Positions 40,733 through 51,170 of a DNA stretch of 64,000 bases are shown one piece after another (positions within the stretch are counted from its first letter, which is position 1; every line of letters begins with the position of its first letter). A program made the position numbers and the translations under genes. The notes beneath the pieces were generated by a model. That model was given only the letters and a program-made list of their open reading frames with translations, was not told the origin of the DNA and did not search any database. The DNA comes from Sinohyriopsis cumingii (Eukaryota > Mollusca > Bivalvia > Unionida > Unionidae), in contig CM068830.1 in the NCBI GenBank assembly GCA_028554795.2, forward strand, positions 51,098,355 through 51,162,354. Direction: 5' to 3'.

Positions 40733-42699
40733 GTACATACTGTACATATAATTTATATATATCACATACAAATACATATATTTGCCCTTTGAACTGAGAT
40801 AAGATTTACTACAGGCAGCTGTGTACTGACCAAGTGAATGAACTCCTCACATCTCCGATTGTGTCCGCATAAGAAAGTAGTTCTATGCCTTTTGTGGCTA
40901 TTCACAATCACCTTTGCATATTGATAAGTTGACTATTTTCTTTTCTTAGTTTATATTTTTCTTACATTGATAAAGTAAATATAATACACACTTATAATTT
41001 AAACGTGAAAGATGGCACATACGAAAATCCTGTAGGTTCGTCATTTCATAGATTTAACCCTTATCTTGCTACGATGAGAGAGAGAGAGAGAGATCTTGAT
41101 CTTTGGACATTTTCATATTTAATTACTAATACTCGATTTTTAGAACATTATAGTATGTTTAAGAAAAATTAAACAAAAACAAAACACAATACATCACAGT
41201 ATGTATACCATGCAACTGAGAAAGTTATTGTATAATGTCGACATGATTGCAACTTTTGTATCATTGATAAACACAGTAGATAAATCACAAGGAAAGTGCA
41301 TATGTATCGTTACGACGAACCATATTCTTGTAGGTTACCTGCTGTAATTTCTATTTCAAGGTTTTAATTAAGCCCAAATTCCTTTTCTCTCTGAGTCCAA
41401 CTTTCTGCGAAGTTTGTCATTTATGCATGCGAGGGAGGAGGGAAAAGAAATCAGAAAGAATTGTGATGAAAATGTGTATCATATTAAATTCATTTAGAAA
41501 AGGAGGATTATTATTATTACCTTTTTTCGTTATTTTTATACGTCACTAATGATTAATGTGTGTAAATTCATCATTGCTCTATAATCAGTTGCAGACGGCC
41601 GCTAGAATGTTTATATATGCGTATTATTGCGCCATGAGTGGATCACAATTGGATATATCAATAGTATATAAAATTACTTATACCAACACTTTAAATGCCA
41701 TGTTATTTTTAATGTATGTGGTGTATATATATGTGTGTGCGCGTGTGTGTGGGTGTGTGTGTTTATATAGAATCTGTTATCATTCTTCTTTTTCTCTCTT
41801 TTCTCTCTCGATTTGGGCTTAATTTCCTTTCTTCGTGTTCTGTACTTTTTTCTTATCGTGCAAATATTTGACTTCACGGACTTATTGTTAAAAAAATTTA
41901 TATCTGCAGTATTTGACGTTTGAACTATCATAAAATTTATAGCCAAAACAAGAACTGTGTATTCCGTTATAATGCTTAATTTTTCAACGAATTTGAACGA
42001 ATTGTAAATGTTATTCACACAAATTAGGAAATACACGTTTAAAATAGATGTAGATATCTTCCTCTGTTCGTTAATTTTCTCCACCAATAAAAAACCATTC
42101 TTGAGCGTGTGCGTCATATCGCTGTAATGTATATTATACTTATACACAGAAATTTACTGATGCTATATCGAGCCTTTTTGTAGCGTCACTAGTAATAGAG
42201 AATTACTATTTATAAATGTACCTGCACGATGCAAGCTGACAACTTGTACTTCATTAATTTGTCAAACTTTGCCATTTTCATCAAGTTATAATGCCACAAA
42301 CTAATGAAACAAATTACTTCAAAGATTTTTCGCGTTATATATGTTTTATGTCTTTTTTTAGATTCGAAGAATTTATTGCAGCGACATTTTGCCTACGTCA
42401 ATAGCTAAATCCACGAGATGTAATAAAATACAATGTCTATGTCGTCATTCTGAGAAGGATCAATTTTTATTATGCTGAGTATGGATACAATTATTTGCGT
42501 AGTGTCCATTTTTTATAACCATTTTCTATAATTTAAATTCTGCTTATGAAACAGAGCCCTATATACTCCGTGACTTTCTATTATGGTATTTAAAAAAAAA
42601 AAACACAATTCCACTTTGGAAAGAAACTGTTCAAGCCTTAAATTTGGATAAATGACCTCTTAAAGATGGTATCCATTATTATAATCGGACCATTCTGCA
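40733..42699. other. intergenic, no gene seen
   Basis: AT-rich with a GA tract at 41077-41093 and GT-rich runs at about 41730-41762. Open frames at 41556-41822 and 41674-42147 are low-complexity translations of these and AT-rich DNA. Confidence 0.45.
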
Positions 42700-42790
42700 G
42701 AGGGAGCAGCGGTTGTTCAATTGGTAGAGTGTCAAATTAGTAATCCAAAGGTCGCGGGTTCGATACCAAGCCAACCGGGTTGGCTGCCTT
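42700..42790 (+). other. tRNA-Thr-like SINE head or tRNA pseudogene
   Basis: 'GTTCAATTGGTAGAG' matches a D-arm/A box, 'TTAGTAA' a Thr(AGT)-like anticodon loop, and 'GGTTCGATACC' a B box. The acceptor stem does not pair well and no CCA-like end follows; instead 'GGGTTGGCTGCCTTAGTGTT' continues, as in a tRNA-derived SINE. It belongs to neither family A nor B. Confidence 0.55.
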
Positions 42791-43446
42791 AGTGTTTCCT
42801 TGATATATGCAATTAGCTCACATTTTATAAATATGATACGGTCAATAATGTGTTAAAGGATTCCGGCACAAAAAATGTGGTAAGTTCAGAGAATCTCAAT
42901 ACACACCATAATGGGTATGTTTCGGTCAGAACATTCCATCCAAGCAATACCGATGCAATATGCATTGGATTTTCCAGTAGGCTATTAAAAATAAAAGGCA
43001 GGGCGTAATCCTACCAAACCTAGCTTTTCTAAGTCAGCTGCGAAGAGACTGAATAGCTGATGTTATTCAGGTATGTTGTATTTGCTACTTGAAAAATAGG
43101 TCATATGCATAAACATGGCGCAAACGCATAGATTAGTTATAGCAGACTATAGTTGTCGTTCTAGAAGAGAAGGAACAGCTTACATCCACAAATCAAATCC
43201 ATGGCACATAAGCCGAGGGATAAACCTGGACCATAGCATGTTTGAATGACAGGGAGCATCTACAAACAAGAATTAAATAATGGAAGAAAGAAACTTGAAA
43301 CAATTAAATACGATATTAAAATGAATAAACTACAGTGTTATCAAATTAGTAAACATTGATAACAATAATATAAAATTGTTGTAATCTAAGTTATTACGCG
43401 CTAATCGTACGGAGAAAAAAATTGATTTGACATGCTTCCAGATTTT
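42791..43446. other. intergenic, no gene seen
   Basis: May include the body of the tRNA-derived SINE that starts at 42700, but its end could not be fixed. Otherwise unrecognised. Confidence 0.35.
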
Positions 43447-43526
43447 GTATGTGTGTATGTATGTATGTATGTATGTATGTATGTCTGTATGTGTGCGTAT
43501 GTGTGTGCGTGCGTGCGTGTGTGTTT
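43447..43526. repeat. (GTAT)n/(GTGC)n microsatellite
   Basis: Tetranucleotide TGTA repeats change to TGTG/TGCG. No coding. Confidence 0.95.
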
Positions 43527-43820
43527 AGTGTTACGGCACCTCAACACAGTCGTGTCTATATGATGCCAACTAAAGGTAAAGTTCGAAAAATGTAAAAATG
43601 AAAAATTTGCACCAAAATGTTAGGAAGATAAATCCTTCTAAAATATAAACAAACATTATGTAGAACCGTGATAAAATATCAAAAGTGAATATATTAAAAA
43701 TCGGCAACGTGTATAAACTAAAAGTTAAAAGGCAAAACATAGGATCCTTAACACACATGGTCAATATCATTATATAAACTGAATTCCCTCAACTATTCAA
43801 TGATTTTCTCGGATGGTACA

Positions 43821-44004
43821 TCATACGGTGTCGTCATCGAGTTCACATCCAAATACATATGTCGCACAGAGTGGAAGTCGACATGTTTGACAAAAGTGTG
43901 TTCCACTATTTAGTTGACACTGGCATGGTTCGCACTTCAGGGGGTATGCACGAGTCAGGTATGTAGTATCTCCAAAACGAGGTCGGCACAGTACCGCCTC
44001 ATCT
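43821..44004 (-). CDS. terminal exon with VWC-like cysteine pattern
   Basis: On the minus strand, after 'GATGAAATTGCAG', 60 codons are open to TGA at 43823-43821. The peptide has 'LCRPRFGDTTYLTRAYPLKC', then C-x2-C-x-C, C-x2-C and two more cysteines in 'CRLPLCATYVFGC', ending in an acidic tail 'ELDDDTV'. The order G-x-x-Y...C-x2-C-x-C...C-x2-C...C is that of von Willebrand factor C modules, found in secreted regulators and matrix proteins. The exon begins one base before a codon (or at a second AG 2 nt later). It would be the 3' end of a minus-strand gene lying to the right; a weak donor-like end at 44144 is the only upstream candidate seen. Confidence 0.45.
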
Positions 44005-44640
44005 CTGCAATTTCATCCAACATTAGTAGGCTTGATAATCTAAAGTTTGTTTGTGGAGTTAGCATTTCATATATTTAGCTAAATATGACGAAAATGCTAT
44101 TTAAAAAAAATATTTTGAAGTCAGTATATTTAATCTTACATTCAGAAACGGGTGACCACATGGCAGCTTTGGTTGCCTTATTATCTCTTTCTTTACTCAT
44201 TAAAGTAAAGTAACGAGGGAGCAAATGGTAAATAATATTTTTCCTAGATCGTATGAGCATACCTTGTCTGGGATATTGACGGGTTGTCAGATTTTAGACT
44301 TTTGCAAGGCTTTCAATGTAGAAAGGGAATCAGAAAAGAAGATAATTTCTTTGTTGTTGTTGAGACGTTTCAATACAGCTCAAATCTATTATTATTGCTG
44401 TAATTTCTGTTGCAACCGGCTCAAGATGGTGCCATAATGTGTTGCTATGGCAGCTCAGACTTTGTCTCCATCTTTCGAACCGCCTGTATACATGGACGTA
44501 TGGCCAAACTTGCTCGGCGAAAAGAGATTTGTTGAGGATTTGTTAACTGACAAAGATTAAATAAAATTATAAGGGGGCGTCGATAACAAGATGGTTCTTT
44601 TGGACTAAAACTTAGCATTTTATTATTATCATTTTTGTTA
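44005..44640. other. upstream of the VWC-like exon, no sure exon
   Basis: On the minus strand, a stretch ending at donor 'GAAT|GTAAGA' (44144-44139) is open and could be spliced to the VWC-like exon with the second acceptor AG, but it has no domain. Plus-strand frame 44225-44437 is unrecognised. Confidence 0.25.
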
Positions 44641-44690
44641 TTATTATTAATTAATTAATTAATTAATTAATTAATTTATTTATTTTGGGT
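44641..44690. repeat. (TTAA)n/(TTAT)n microsatellite
   Basis: TTA trinucleotides, then about eight AATT units, then TTTA units. Confidence 0.95.
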
Positions 44691-44879
44691 AAATATTATC
44701 GCAAGAACTGCATACGAGTGATAACCTGATGTCTGGAATTTTGATAAGATTGCATTGAAACGGTTACATTTTCTCTTTAAAGCATATCATGATCACCTGT
44801 GTTCTGCTGATCCCACTTATATGAAAATCAATAAAAATGTATAAAACTCTATGCACAGAAAAAGTACTTCTTTATGGAA

Positions 44880-44972
44880 TATATGGATGGATGGATGTAT
44901 GGATGGATTGATAGATGAATGGATGGATGGATGGATGGATAGATATATAGATATATAGACAGATAGATGGCA
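44880..44972. repeat. (GGAT)n/(GATA)n microsatellite
   Basis: GGAT units with single changes grade into GATA. No coding. Confidence 0.95.
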
Positions 44973-45044
44973 CAGGGTTTAAATTGATCGATTAACTTTC
45001 AGCTAGAAAGGTGAGAAGATACAGTTTTTGGCTTGATATAGGTG

Positions 45045-45078
45045 TCTTTCTGTCTGTCTCTGTGTCTGTCTATCTGTC

Positions 45079-45115
<37 letters not shown>

Positions 45116-45128
45116 GTCTCTCTCTCTC
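45045..45128. repeat. (TCTG)n microsatellite
   Basis: TCTG units flanked by TCTC/TCTA variants. The minus-strand frame is a repeat artefact (RQTD runs). Confidence 0.95.
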
Positions 45129-45713
45129 AAAATACCTAGTAATTAGAAGCCAACAAAAAAAGAAAGCATTCCCATCCACAGAAATTTTCAAGTTTTGGAT
45201 GCATTTTGTGCAAAATCGGTAAAAACAAACAGAAGCTTTGGATTCTGGATTCTAAATATCACACAAATAGTCTCGTGTTGATAGTGATGACACGCGCTGT
45301 ATGTAAAGCTTGTAATGTCTTTCCCCTTCAAGACTTCGCAGTTTCTTAAGGCTGTTCAAGTATACTGCTATTGTATCAGTTACAAGGCCTCACATTAGTC
45401 TTTGTTGATTATGTTACGATATTTAGAAATTTGGGAACTTTACACGACTGAAAAAACTCTTCTTGAGTTTAAATACGATTTCCACCCACGCAGTTTACTG
45501 CGTTCACCTCCTACGCCCTTTCCTGCATATGCAGATTGTGGGGGAAAAAAATGGAACGACGCATCGCTTGCATAGTAATCTAGTTACTGTCGGGGATCCG
45601 CCCTGTGAGTAAACAATAGTACACTGTTGGAGAAAAAGACCGTGTTACTAGCGTATGTAACACAAGCCCATCGTTCTAAGTCCGATTGACCAGTCCGTAA
45701 ATCAGTCAACCAA

Positions 45714-45716
<3 letters not shown>
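45129..45716. other. intergenic, no gene seen
   Basis: No motif, exon or repeat recognised. Confidence 0.4.
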
Positions 45717-45800
<84 letters not shown>

Positions 45801-45815
45801 CATATATATATATAG
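45717..45815. repeat. (TA)n microsatellite
   Basis: About 79 bp of alternating A/T plus a second short run after 'CATCCA'. Confidence 0.97.
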
Positions 45816-46470
45816 TGATTTCCTATGCAGTATGTAAAAGCGTTTATTTTGTGGGATGATCCAGTACATTTTCACTTATTGGCTGTTTTCAGGCAGGTAT
45901 TGAATACCGTTATGCACGCTAGGGATTAATGTTTGTCGCTACGTGACATGACGTCACAGAATAACTTTCACGACGCAGCAGTACGTCAAACCACTTACCT
46001 TAACGTCATTCCACACATCTACATGCGATTTCAGCCATACATATAAATATAACAAGATTTAACTGTACATATGTATGTATTCATTTTAATTTTGAGAAAA
46101 GCAGTTTAAATACAATATATTTTTAATGACAGTGTGTGTTTAAAAAAATAAATGAGTGTTGCACTGTTGGATATTATAGTCTCTTCTGAAGTACATGGGG
46201 TCGCAGAAATCGCCGTAGTTGGTTCTTGGTCTCGTCCACAACATCCAATAGTACCTAAGTGATTTTCTGTGTTTGAGTTTAAGAAAATAAATGTGATGTA
46301 TGGAGCATGGGATTCAGTGCTCAAAAAGTTGTTACAAACATGTGCTTTGCCAGTATACCGTGGCAAAATTACGAAGTAATGTCGTGAGATATTCTTAACA
46401 CACACCCTGTTTCACATGCTGTATTCTCTTATTTACATGATTAAGATGTAAAGCTTCTTAGTGTTTATTA
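45816..46470. other. intergenic, one unrecognised minus frame
   Basis: The minus-strand 99-codon frame at 46106-46405 contains several Cys and Thr but no known motif. It is free of simple repeats, which makes it slightly more notable than the rest, yet no splice sites or homologue support it. Confidence 0.25.
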
Positions 46471-46669
46471 GTCAAAGAAAGCCATACAAATAGTGTATAT
46501 TGAAAAAAGAACCAGTCAAAGAAAGCCATACAAATAGTGTATATTAAAATAAAAGAACCAGTCAAAGAAAGCCATACAAATAGTGCATATTAAAAACAAA
46601 CCAGTCAAAGAAAGCCATACAAATAGTGTATATTAAAAACAAACCAGTCAAAGAAAGCCATACAAATAA
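46471..46669. repeat. minisatellite, 42-47-bp unit, five copies
   Basis: Units start at 46471, 46514, 46561, 46603 and 46647 with 'GTCAAAGAAAGCCATACAAA' then 'TAGTGTATATTAAAA'. The cores are almost identical and only the A-rich spacer varies. Confidence 0.95.
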
Positions 46670-48300
46670 GCAGCTGAGAGAAAAAGTGCATTATGACTTC
46701 CCTAGAAAAGCACGTATTGTGTAAATGGAACACTTTTCTTTTTAAAAGTAATATGAAATGTACGTATCAACAAATAATGTGATTTAGTACAAACACGTGC
46801 CATAAGAATAAACAAGACCAACTGTTTCATGTAATACCTATTCAAGATAAGCAAACCAATTACAAGGAAGAATGTCGAACTTGTCGAAGTCAATATAAAC
46901 TAGAGGACCCACGCCATCTGAGGTTCCAATGTTGTCAGTTGAACCACGTTTTATCTGTTTTGGAACTGGCACGTAGACTCTGCTTAGCCGACGCATTATT
47001 AGCATGTCCACTTCATAACTAGTAACTATTTTTCTTGTGAAATTTTTCCAGTGGTTTCAATGTATCGATACTTCGTCAGTTTCCTTCAGTAACGAATATA
47101 CGAAAATAATCTTGTTACGAATTGAATTAACAGCAAGTTTTCTTTTTACAAGACAATATAATTAAACAAAATTGTTTTTATTTCTTTTGCAAAACAGCTG
47201 TATTTGTCACAAATTAATTTCGCATATTACAAAACTATAACTATATTCATGAACCTTTTATCACATGTTTGACACGTGTTACGTATGCTAACGTGGTTTA
47301 CAAATGTGATGATGTGAAAGATATTTGGTTAAAATCGATATTTGTAAAAAAAATATTCGGATTAAAAAGCAAATCAAAATGTTACTTTTAGTTAGTTTTA
47401 TGAGTTTATTAATGTGTTATGGACATGTATTCCTTTATACGACTATAAAACGTACACAGATTTTCCAGACAGCAACTGTTCTCTGTTTGACTTATACGTA
47501 AATTCTCAAATTCGCTAAATGTCTTCACATTTGTTGAGTTAATGTGTTTCTTATATTTACCCCCCCCCCATAAATATATGCCCTGGGTGATGGCATCCCA
47601 CTCAAAGTTTATCTGCCTATTATATCAATACTATATTTACTAAATTGCAGGCTTAGGTGTCAACACTTCCTGTATTTATCAACAAGCTCTCTAATGTCAG
47701 CAGACTGTCTGTTTATAGGGTATCTATGGTGTAAGCTTTAATGAAACTCACTTTGGTTTCAGTTTTTACATTACATCTTATACATACACCGGCAAATACA
47801 TCAACTACAAGGTAATGACCAATTTATTGGGGGGGGGGGGCTACGATTTTTTAAAAATCTAATTTATTTTGTCTTCTTTTATCTCGAGATAACTTTTTAT
47901 TTCTTCAAATACTAGTAATATTATAGACATGATGTGCTGTTATTTCTCTATAAATCATAGCAAGATATTTTTCCAACTATTGACTGACGGGATTATTCTT
48001 TAATATAGGGACAGGACCCTGTCTCAGAACATAAAATTGTTGGTCCCTAAAGTAATTGGGGTACGCCGTGTTACAAATCGCGGTATGTTCAGAAATAACC
48101 GGAATATCGCGGTACACACTTTTTCACGTTACCCAGCTCTAATGTCTCGTTGGTGATAGAAGCGTAATATTTAATGAGAGGTGTATTAGTTTGCTAAATC
48201 TTATGCATACTTGTACTTTGTCCAACTATTACATCAGACTTTGAGATTCACAGTTTCGTTGTGATTCATGCAGTGGAGACAAGTCAATACACTTCTGAAG
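46670..48300. other. intergenic, no gene seen
   Basis: AT-rich. Holds homopolymer runs of C (about 47561) and G (about 47829-47840). Confidence 0.45.
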
Positions 48301-48365
48301 CGGTGTTGGCTCTAGTGATGATGGTGATGGTGGTAGTGGTGGAGATGATGGTTGTGGTGTGTTGG
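48301..48365. repeat. imperfect (GRT)n trinucleotide repeat
   Basis: GAT, GGT and AGT units, e.g. 'GATGATGGTGATGGTGGTAG'. Confidence 0.85.
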
Positions 48366-48490
48366 TAGATGATTACATGTAACTACATTATATGTGTTAC
48401 TTATAACTTATGTTTAATGTCGCAGCAAGTAATATTACAAATTTGCTAAGCAATTAACTTCCTTTTTAAGACTAATTATTTTATAGGGAT

Positions 48491-48586
48491 CCATTCAACC
48501 TATGAAGGTCATTAAGCAGTCTATGAAGGTCATTCAGCTTAGTATGAAGGTCATTCAGCTTAATATGAAGGTCATTTAACTTAGCT
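48491..48586. repeat. 21-bp tandem repeat, four copies
   Basis: 'TATGAAGGTCATT' recurs at 48501, 48522, 48543 and 48564, exactly 21 bp apart, within 'TATGAAGGTCATTCAGCTTA'-type units. Confidence 0.95.
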
Positions 48587-49180
48587 GTTTTTAGAGATGG
48601 TCAGAAGACAAGACAAAATTATATTCTTCTCTGGCAGCAATACGCAGCATGCTAGGCAAAAAATAAAAATAATAACTCAAAATAAAATAATAGTAATAAC
48701 TCAAATTTGGTTGCATGTGTAGCCAAAGATACTTGATCAAGTGTACAATAAAGTAGATATTACTCAGTATTACAGCAATTTCGCAGATTCTTCAGACGAA
48801 TGGAAAAAATAAACAATTATATGGATATTGACATAACCGAGTACTGAATTATCGATGAACAAAAAGAAATCATAAAAAAATTAACGAGAAATTATAACCC
48901 GAGTAGGTGTGGGCGCTGGTGCTTGAGAGCTAGGCGATAGGCAATGTTACTCGCGGCACGATTTTGGTTGCTGCTTGAGGCGAATGACAACTCTCTAACA
49001 TGTTTTATTGTACTGGTGTATATAAAGTGTCGTTCAGCCTCTCCATCATCAATAACAATTAGGATAAAAAATGCGAGATTCTGGAAAGAAAAGGAGATTG
49101 TCAATGCCGTAACAGGACAATTTCAATGATAATCACATCCAAGAAGACACAACTGTGTCTTTGTCACGACCCTGTTAGCG
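48587..49180. other. intergenic, no gene seen
   Basis: AT-rich; the overlapping plus (48944-49129) and minus (48892-49104) short frames are unrecognised. Confidence 0.4.
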
Positions 49181-49695
49181 TAGTACCGCCCTAGTAGAGA
49201 TAGTGGCTTGCAAAGGTTAGGGTTGTTGTTGTTGTTGTTGTTGATGATGGGATTAACGCCATTTTTCAGCACACGATAGGCTATGCATGGTGGTCAGTAT
49301 TAATGGTGGAGGAAGAACCTGGGAAAACCCTGGGAAGAACCACCGACCCACGAGAAGCTACTGGCAAGCTTTCTCACATACCCACATTGGCCGAATCCGA
49401 GACTCGAACCCACGCAGACAGAGGTGAGATGGCAGTGATCCGTAACGGAGAGCGCTTTAGACCACTCGGCCACTCGGGGCCCCGCAAAGGTTAGGGCCTT
49501 CCAAGTAAAGATGGTGGCTTGCAAAGGTTATATTAGTACCGTACTAGTAGAGATGGTGGCTTGCAGAGGTATGGGTGGAACCGTGCTTGTAGAGACGGTG
49601 GCTTCCAGAGTTAGAATATTGCCGTCTTAGTAGAGATGGTGGCTTGCAAAGATTAGGGTGGAACCGTCCTTAAAGAGGTTCAAGCTATGTTTCTT
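49181..49695. repeat. about 50-bp tandem repeat interrupted by a SINE
   Basis: Units like 'TAGTAGAGATGGTGGCTTGC' plus 'AAAGGTTAGGGTGGAACCGT' occur at 49187-49222 and then about four times from 49484 to 49690. The gap is SINE family A copy 2. Confidence 0.8.
49223..49483 (-). mobile_element. SINE family A, copy 2
   Basis: Full-length, minus orientation: tRNA-like head with 'TGGCCGAGTGG' and 'GGTTCGAGTC', body, and (AAC)n tail. A perfect 13-bp target-site duplication 'GCAAAGGTTAGGG' (49210-49222 and 49484-49496) defines both ends. Shadows on both strands were predicted as ORFs. Confidence 0.95.
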
Positions 49696-49699
49696 TTCA

Positions 49700-50088
49700 T
49701 CCAAGGGGTGTTCGATGGAAATAGAGAGGAGTAGTGATTGGCCATCGAGTGCTAATTATTTTGTTCCTCGCGTTTCGAACAATAAAACGGGCCTGTACGT
49801 CCGTCCTTTCTTTCGTCAGTCTGTCACACTTTAGTTTCCTCATAAAAGCTCCCTTAATTATTATTAAATTTCGACCAAATTTTTATGCTGCTAGATAACG
49901 ATGAGAGGACCTGGGCGGAGTTCGCTTGTCAGAGTTCCACGCCATCATGTAACACAGGTATGACCCCTGATTTTGGGATCACCCTAAATTCGTTTCCGCG
50001 TAATAACTTTCTTAATTATTATTGGATTTCATTCACATTTTGGCATGCAGATTCACATTGACGAGACTCTGACTAGTCTTGCTCTCAT
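49700..50088. repeat. degenerate satellite-like units
   Basis: Two diverged units with 'TTCCTCATAAAAGCTCCCTT'/'TTTCCGCGTAATAACTTTC', 'AATTATTATT', and 'CATTTTGGCATGCAG'/'AATTTTTATGCTGCT'. Same wording as the array at 19790-20530. Confidence 0.5.
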
Positions 50089-50262
50089 CGTTCTTTATCG
50101 TCACTCTGCAGAAATATCGTTCTCTATCGTCACTCAGCAGAAATAGCGTTCTCTATCGTCACTCGGCAGAAATAGCGTTCTCTATCGTCACTCAGCAGAA
50201 ATAGCGTTCTCTATCGTCACTCAGCAGAAATAGCGTTCTCTATCGTCACTCAGCAGAAATAC
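50089..50262. repeat. 29-bp minisatellite, six copies
   Basis: Units start at 50089, 50118, 50147, 50176, 50205 and 50234, each 29 bp: 'CGTTCTCTATCGTCACTCAG' then 'CAGAAATAG'. The last four are nearly identical. Confidence 0.97.
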
Positions 50263-50330
50263 AGCTCCTGAATGTTGTACTTGCTCACTTTCTTTTTCTC
50301 GCTTTGAATATTTTGACTATGCCTTAATTT

Positions 50331-50512
50331 CGTCTGGTTCGAGTCGCGGGTTCGGCCTATGTTGGTATGTGGGAAAGCTTGCCAGTAGCTTCCCGTGAGT
50401 CGATGGTTCTTTCCGGAGTTTTCCCGGGTTCTTCCTCCACCATTAATAATGGCCGCCATGTATAGCCTATCTTGTGCTGAAAAATGGCGTTAAACCCTAC
50501 AACAACAACAAC
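50331..50512 (+). mobile_element. SINE family A, copy 3 (5'-truncated)
   Basis: Starts at the B box ('TGGTTCGAGTC'), so the A box and 5' half of the tRNA-like head are missing. It continues with the family body and (AAC)n tail. 5' truncation is normal for LINE-mobilised SINEs. Confidence 0.85.
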
Positions 50513-50839
50513 AAAAATTTTATCTGAATTTTGTACGCTGCTTGATACTGATGGGATTTTGGATGAGTCCAATTGCCAGTGTTCTTCGTCATTGTTTACG
50601 GAACTATAGTTACTAATAATGTTAACGATTCGAAAATTTCTTCTTACATTTATGTTCTTGTCACAAGTGTTCTGTTCAGTACTACAAAGATATAAAATAA
50701 CGACTTTCATTATTCCATAATAATAAGAACTGTAGTATTTTCCGTATTTGTGAATATTTATTTTCTCTCAAGAAACGAATGGGTTCGGCGGATGCGCTAG
50801 CAACGGCCATAACGTGGGTTTCCTCCAGCATCCCAGGCG
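50513..50839. other. intergenic with one satellite-like unit
   Basis: 50515-50590 repeats the 'TTTTGTACGCTGCTTGATAC' wording of the degenerate satellite at 49860. The rest is unrecognised. Confidence 0.4.
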
Positions 50840-51156
50840 ACCGCTCCGGTGTTTTAGTGGTCAGAGCGTCCGCCTCAGATGCGGGAGGTCGCTGGTTTGA
50901 ACCCCGGCCGAATCATGAAAAGACTTATAAAAATAGTGCTTAGAGTTGCCTTGCTAGGCGCTCAGCATTAAGAGGTTAATATTAGGACCGATCGGCCTGG
51001 TGTGAGGATAGTGTGACCGGGTGGGACATGATGCTACATGTCTGCAGACTGATGCCAAAGTACTACACATTACTATAAACTGCCACACTGCAGACGTTGT
51101 AGTGATATGACTGAAAAAGTGTTAAAGCTACATTACAAAATATCGAAATCCAAATA
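50840..51156 (+). mobile_element. SINE family B, copy 2 (full length)
   Basis: tRNA-like head ('TTTTAGTGGTCAGAGCG', B box 'GGTTTGAACCCC'), then the shared body and end. A 14-bp target duplication with one mismatch, 'CAGCATCCCAGGCG'/'CAGCATTCCAGGCG' (50826-50839, 51157-51170), fixes both ends. Confidence 0.9.
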
Positions 51157-51170
51157 CAGCATTCCAGGCG

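Noticed and set aside
42700-42790. A functional tRNA-Thr gene
   Set aside because: The acceptor stem does not pair and the sequence runs on as in a SINE, though A and B boxes are good.
46106-46405. 99-codon minus-strand ORF without simple repeats
   Set aside because: No recognisable domain, splice sites or second copy; kept only as a note in the intergenic entry.
50089-50262. Resemblance of regular 29-bp units to a CRISPR array
   Set aside because: The units are contiguous with no spacers, and the DNA is eukaryotic.
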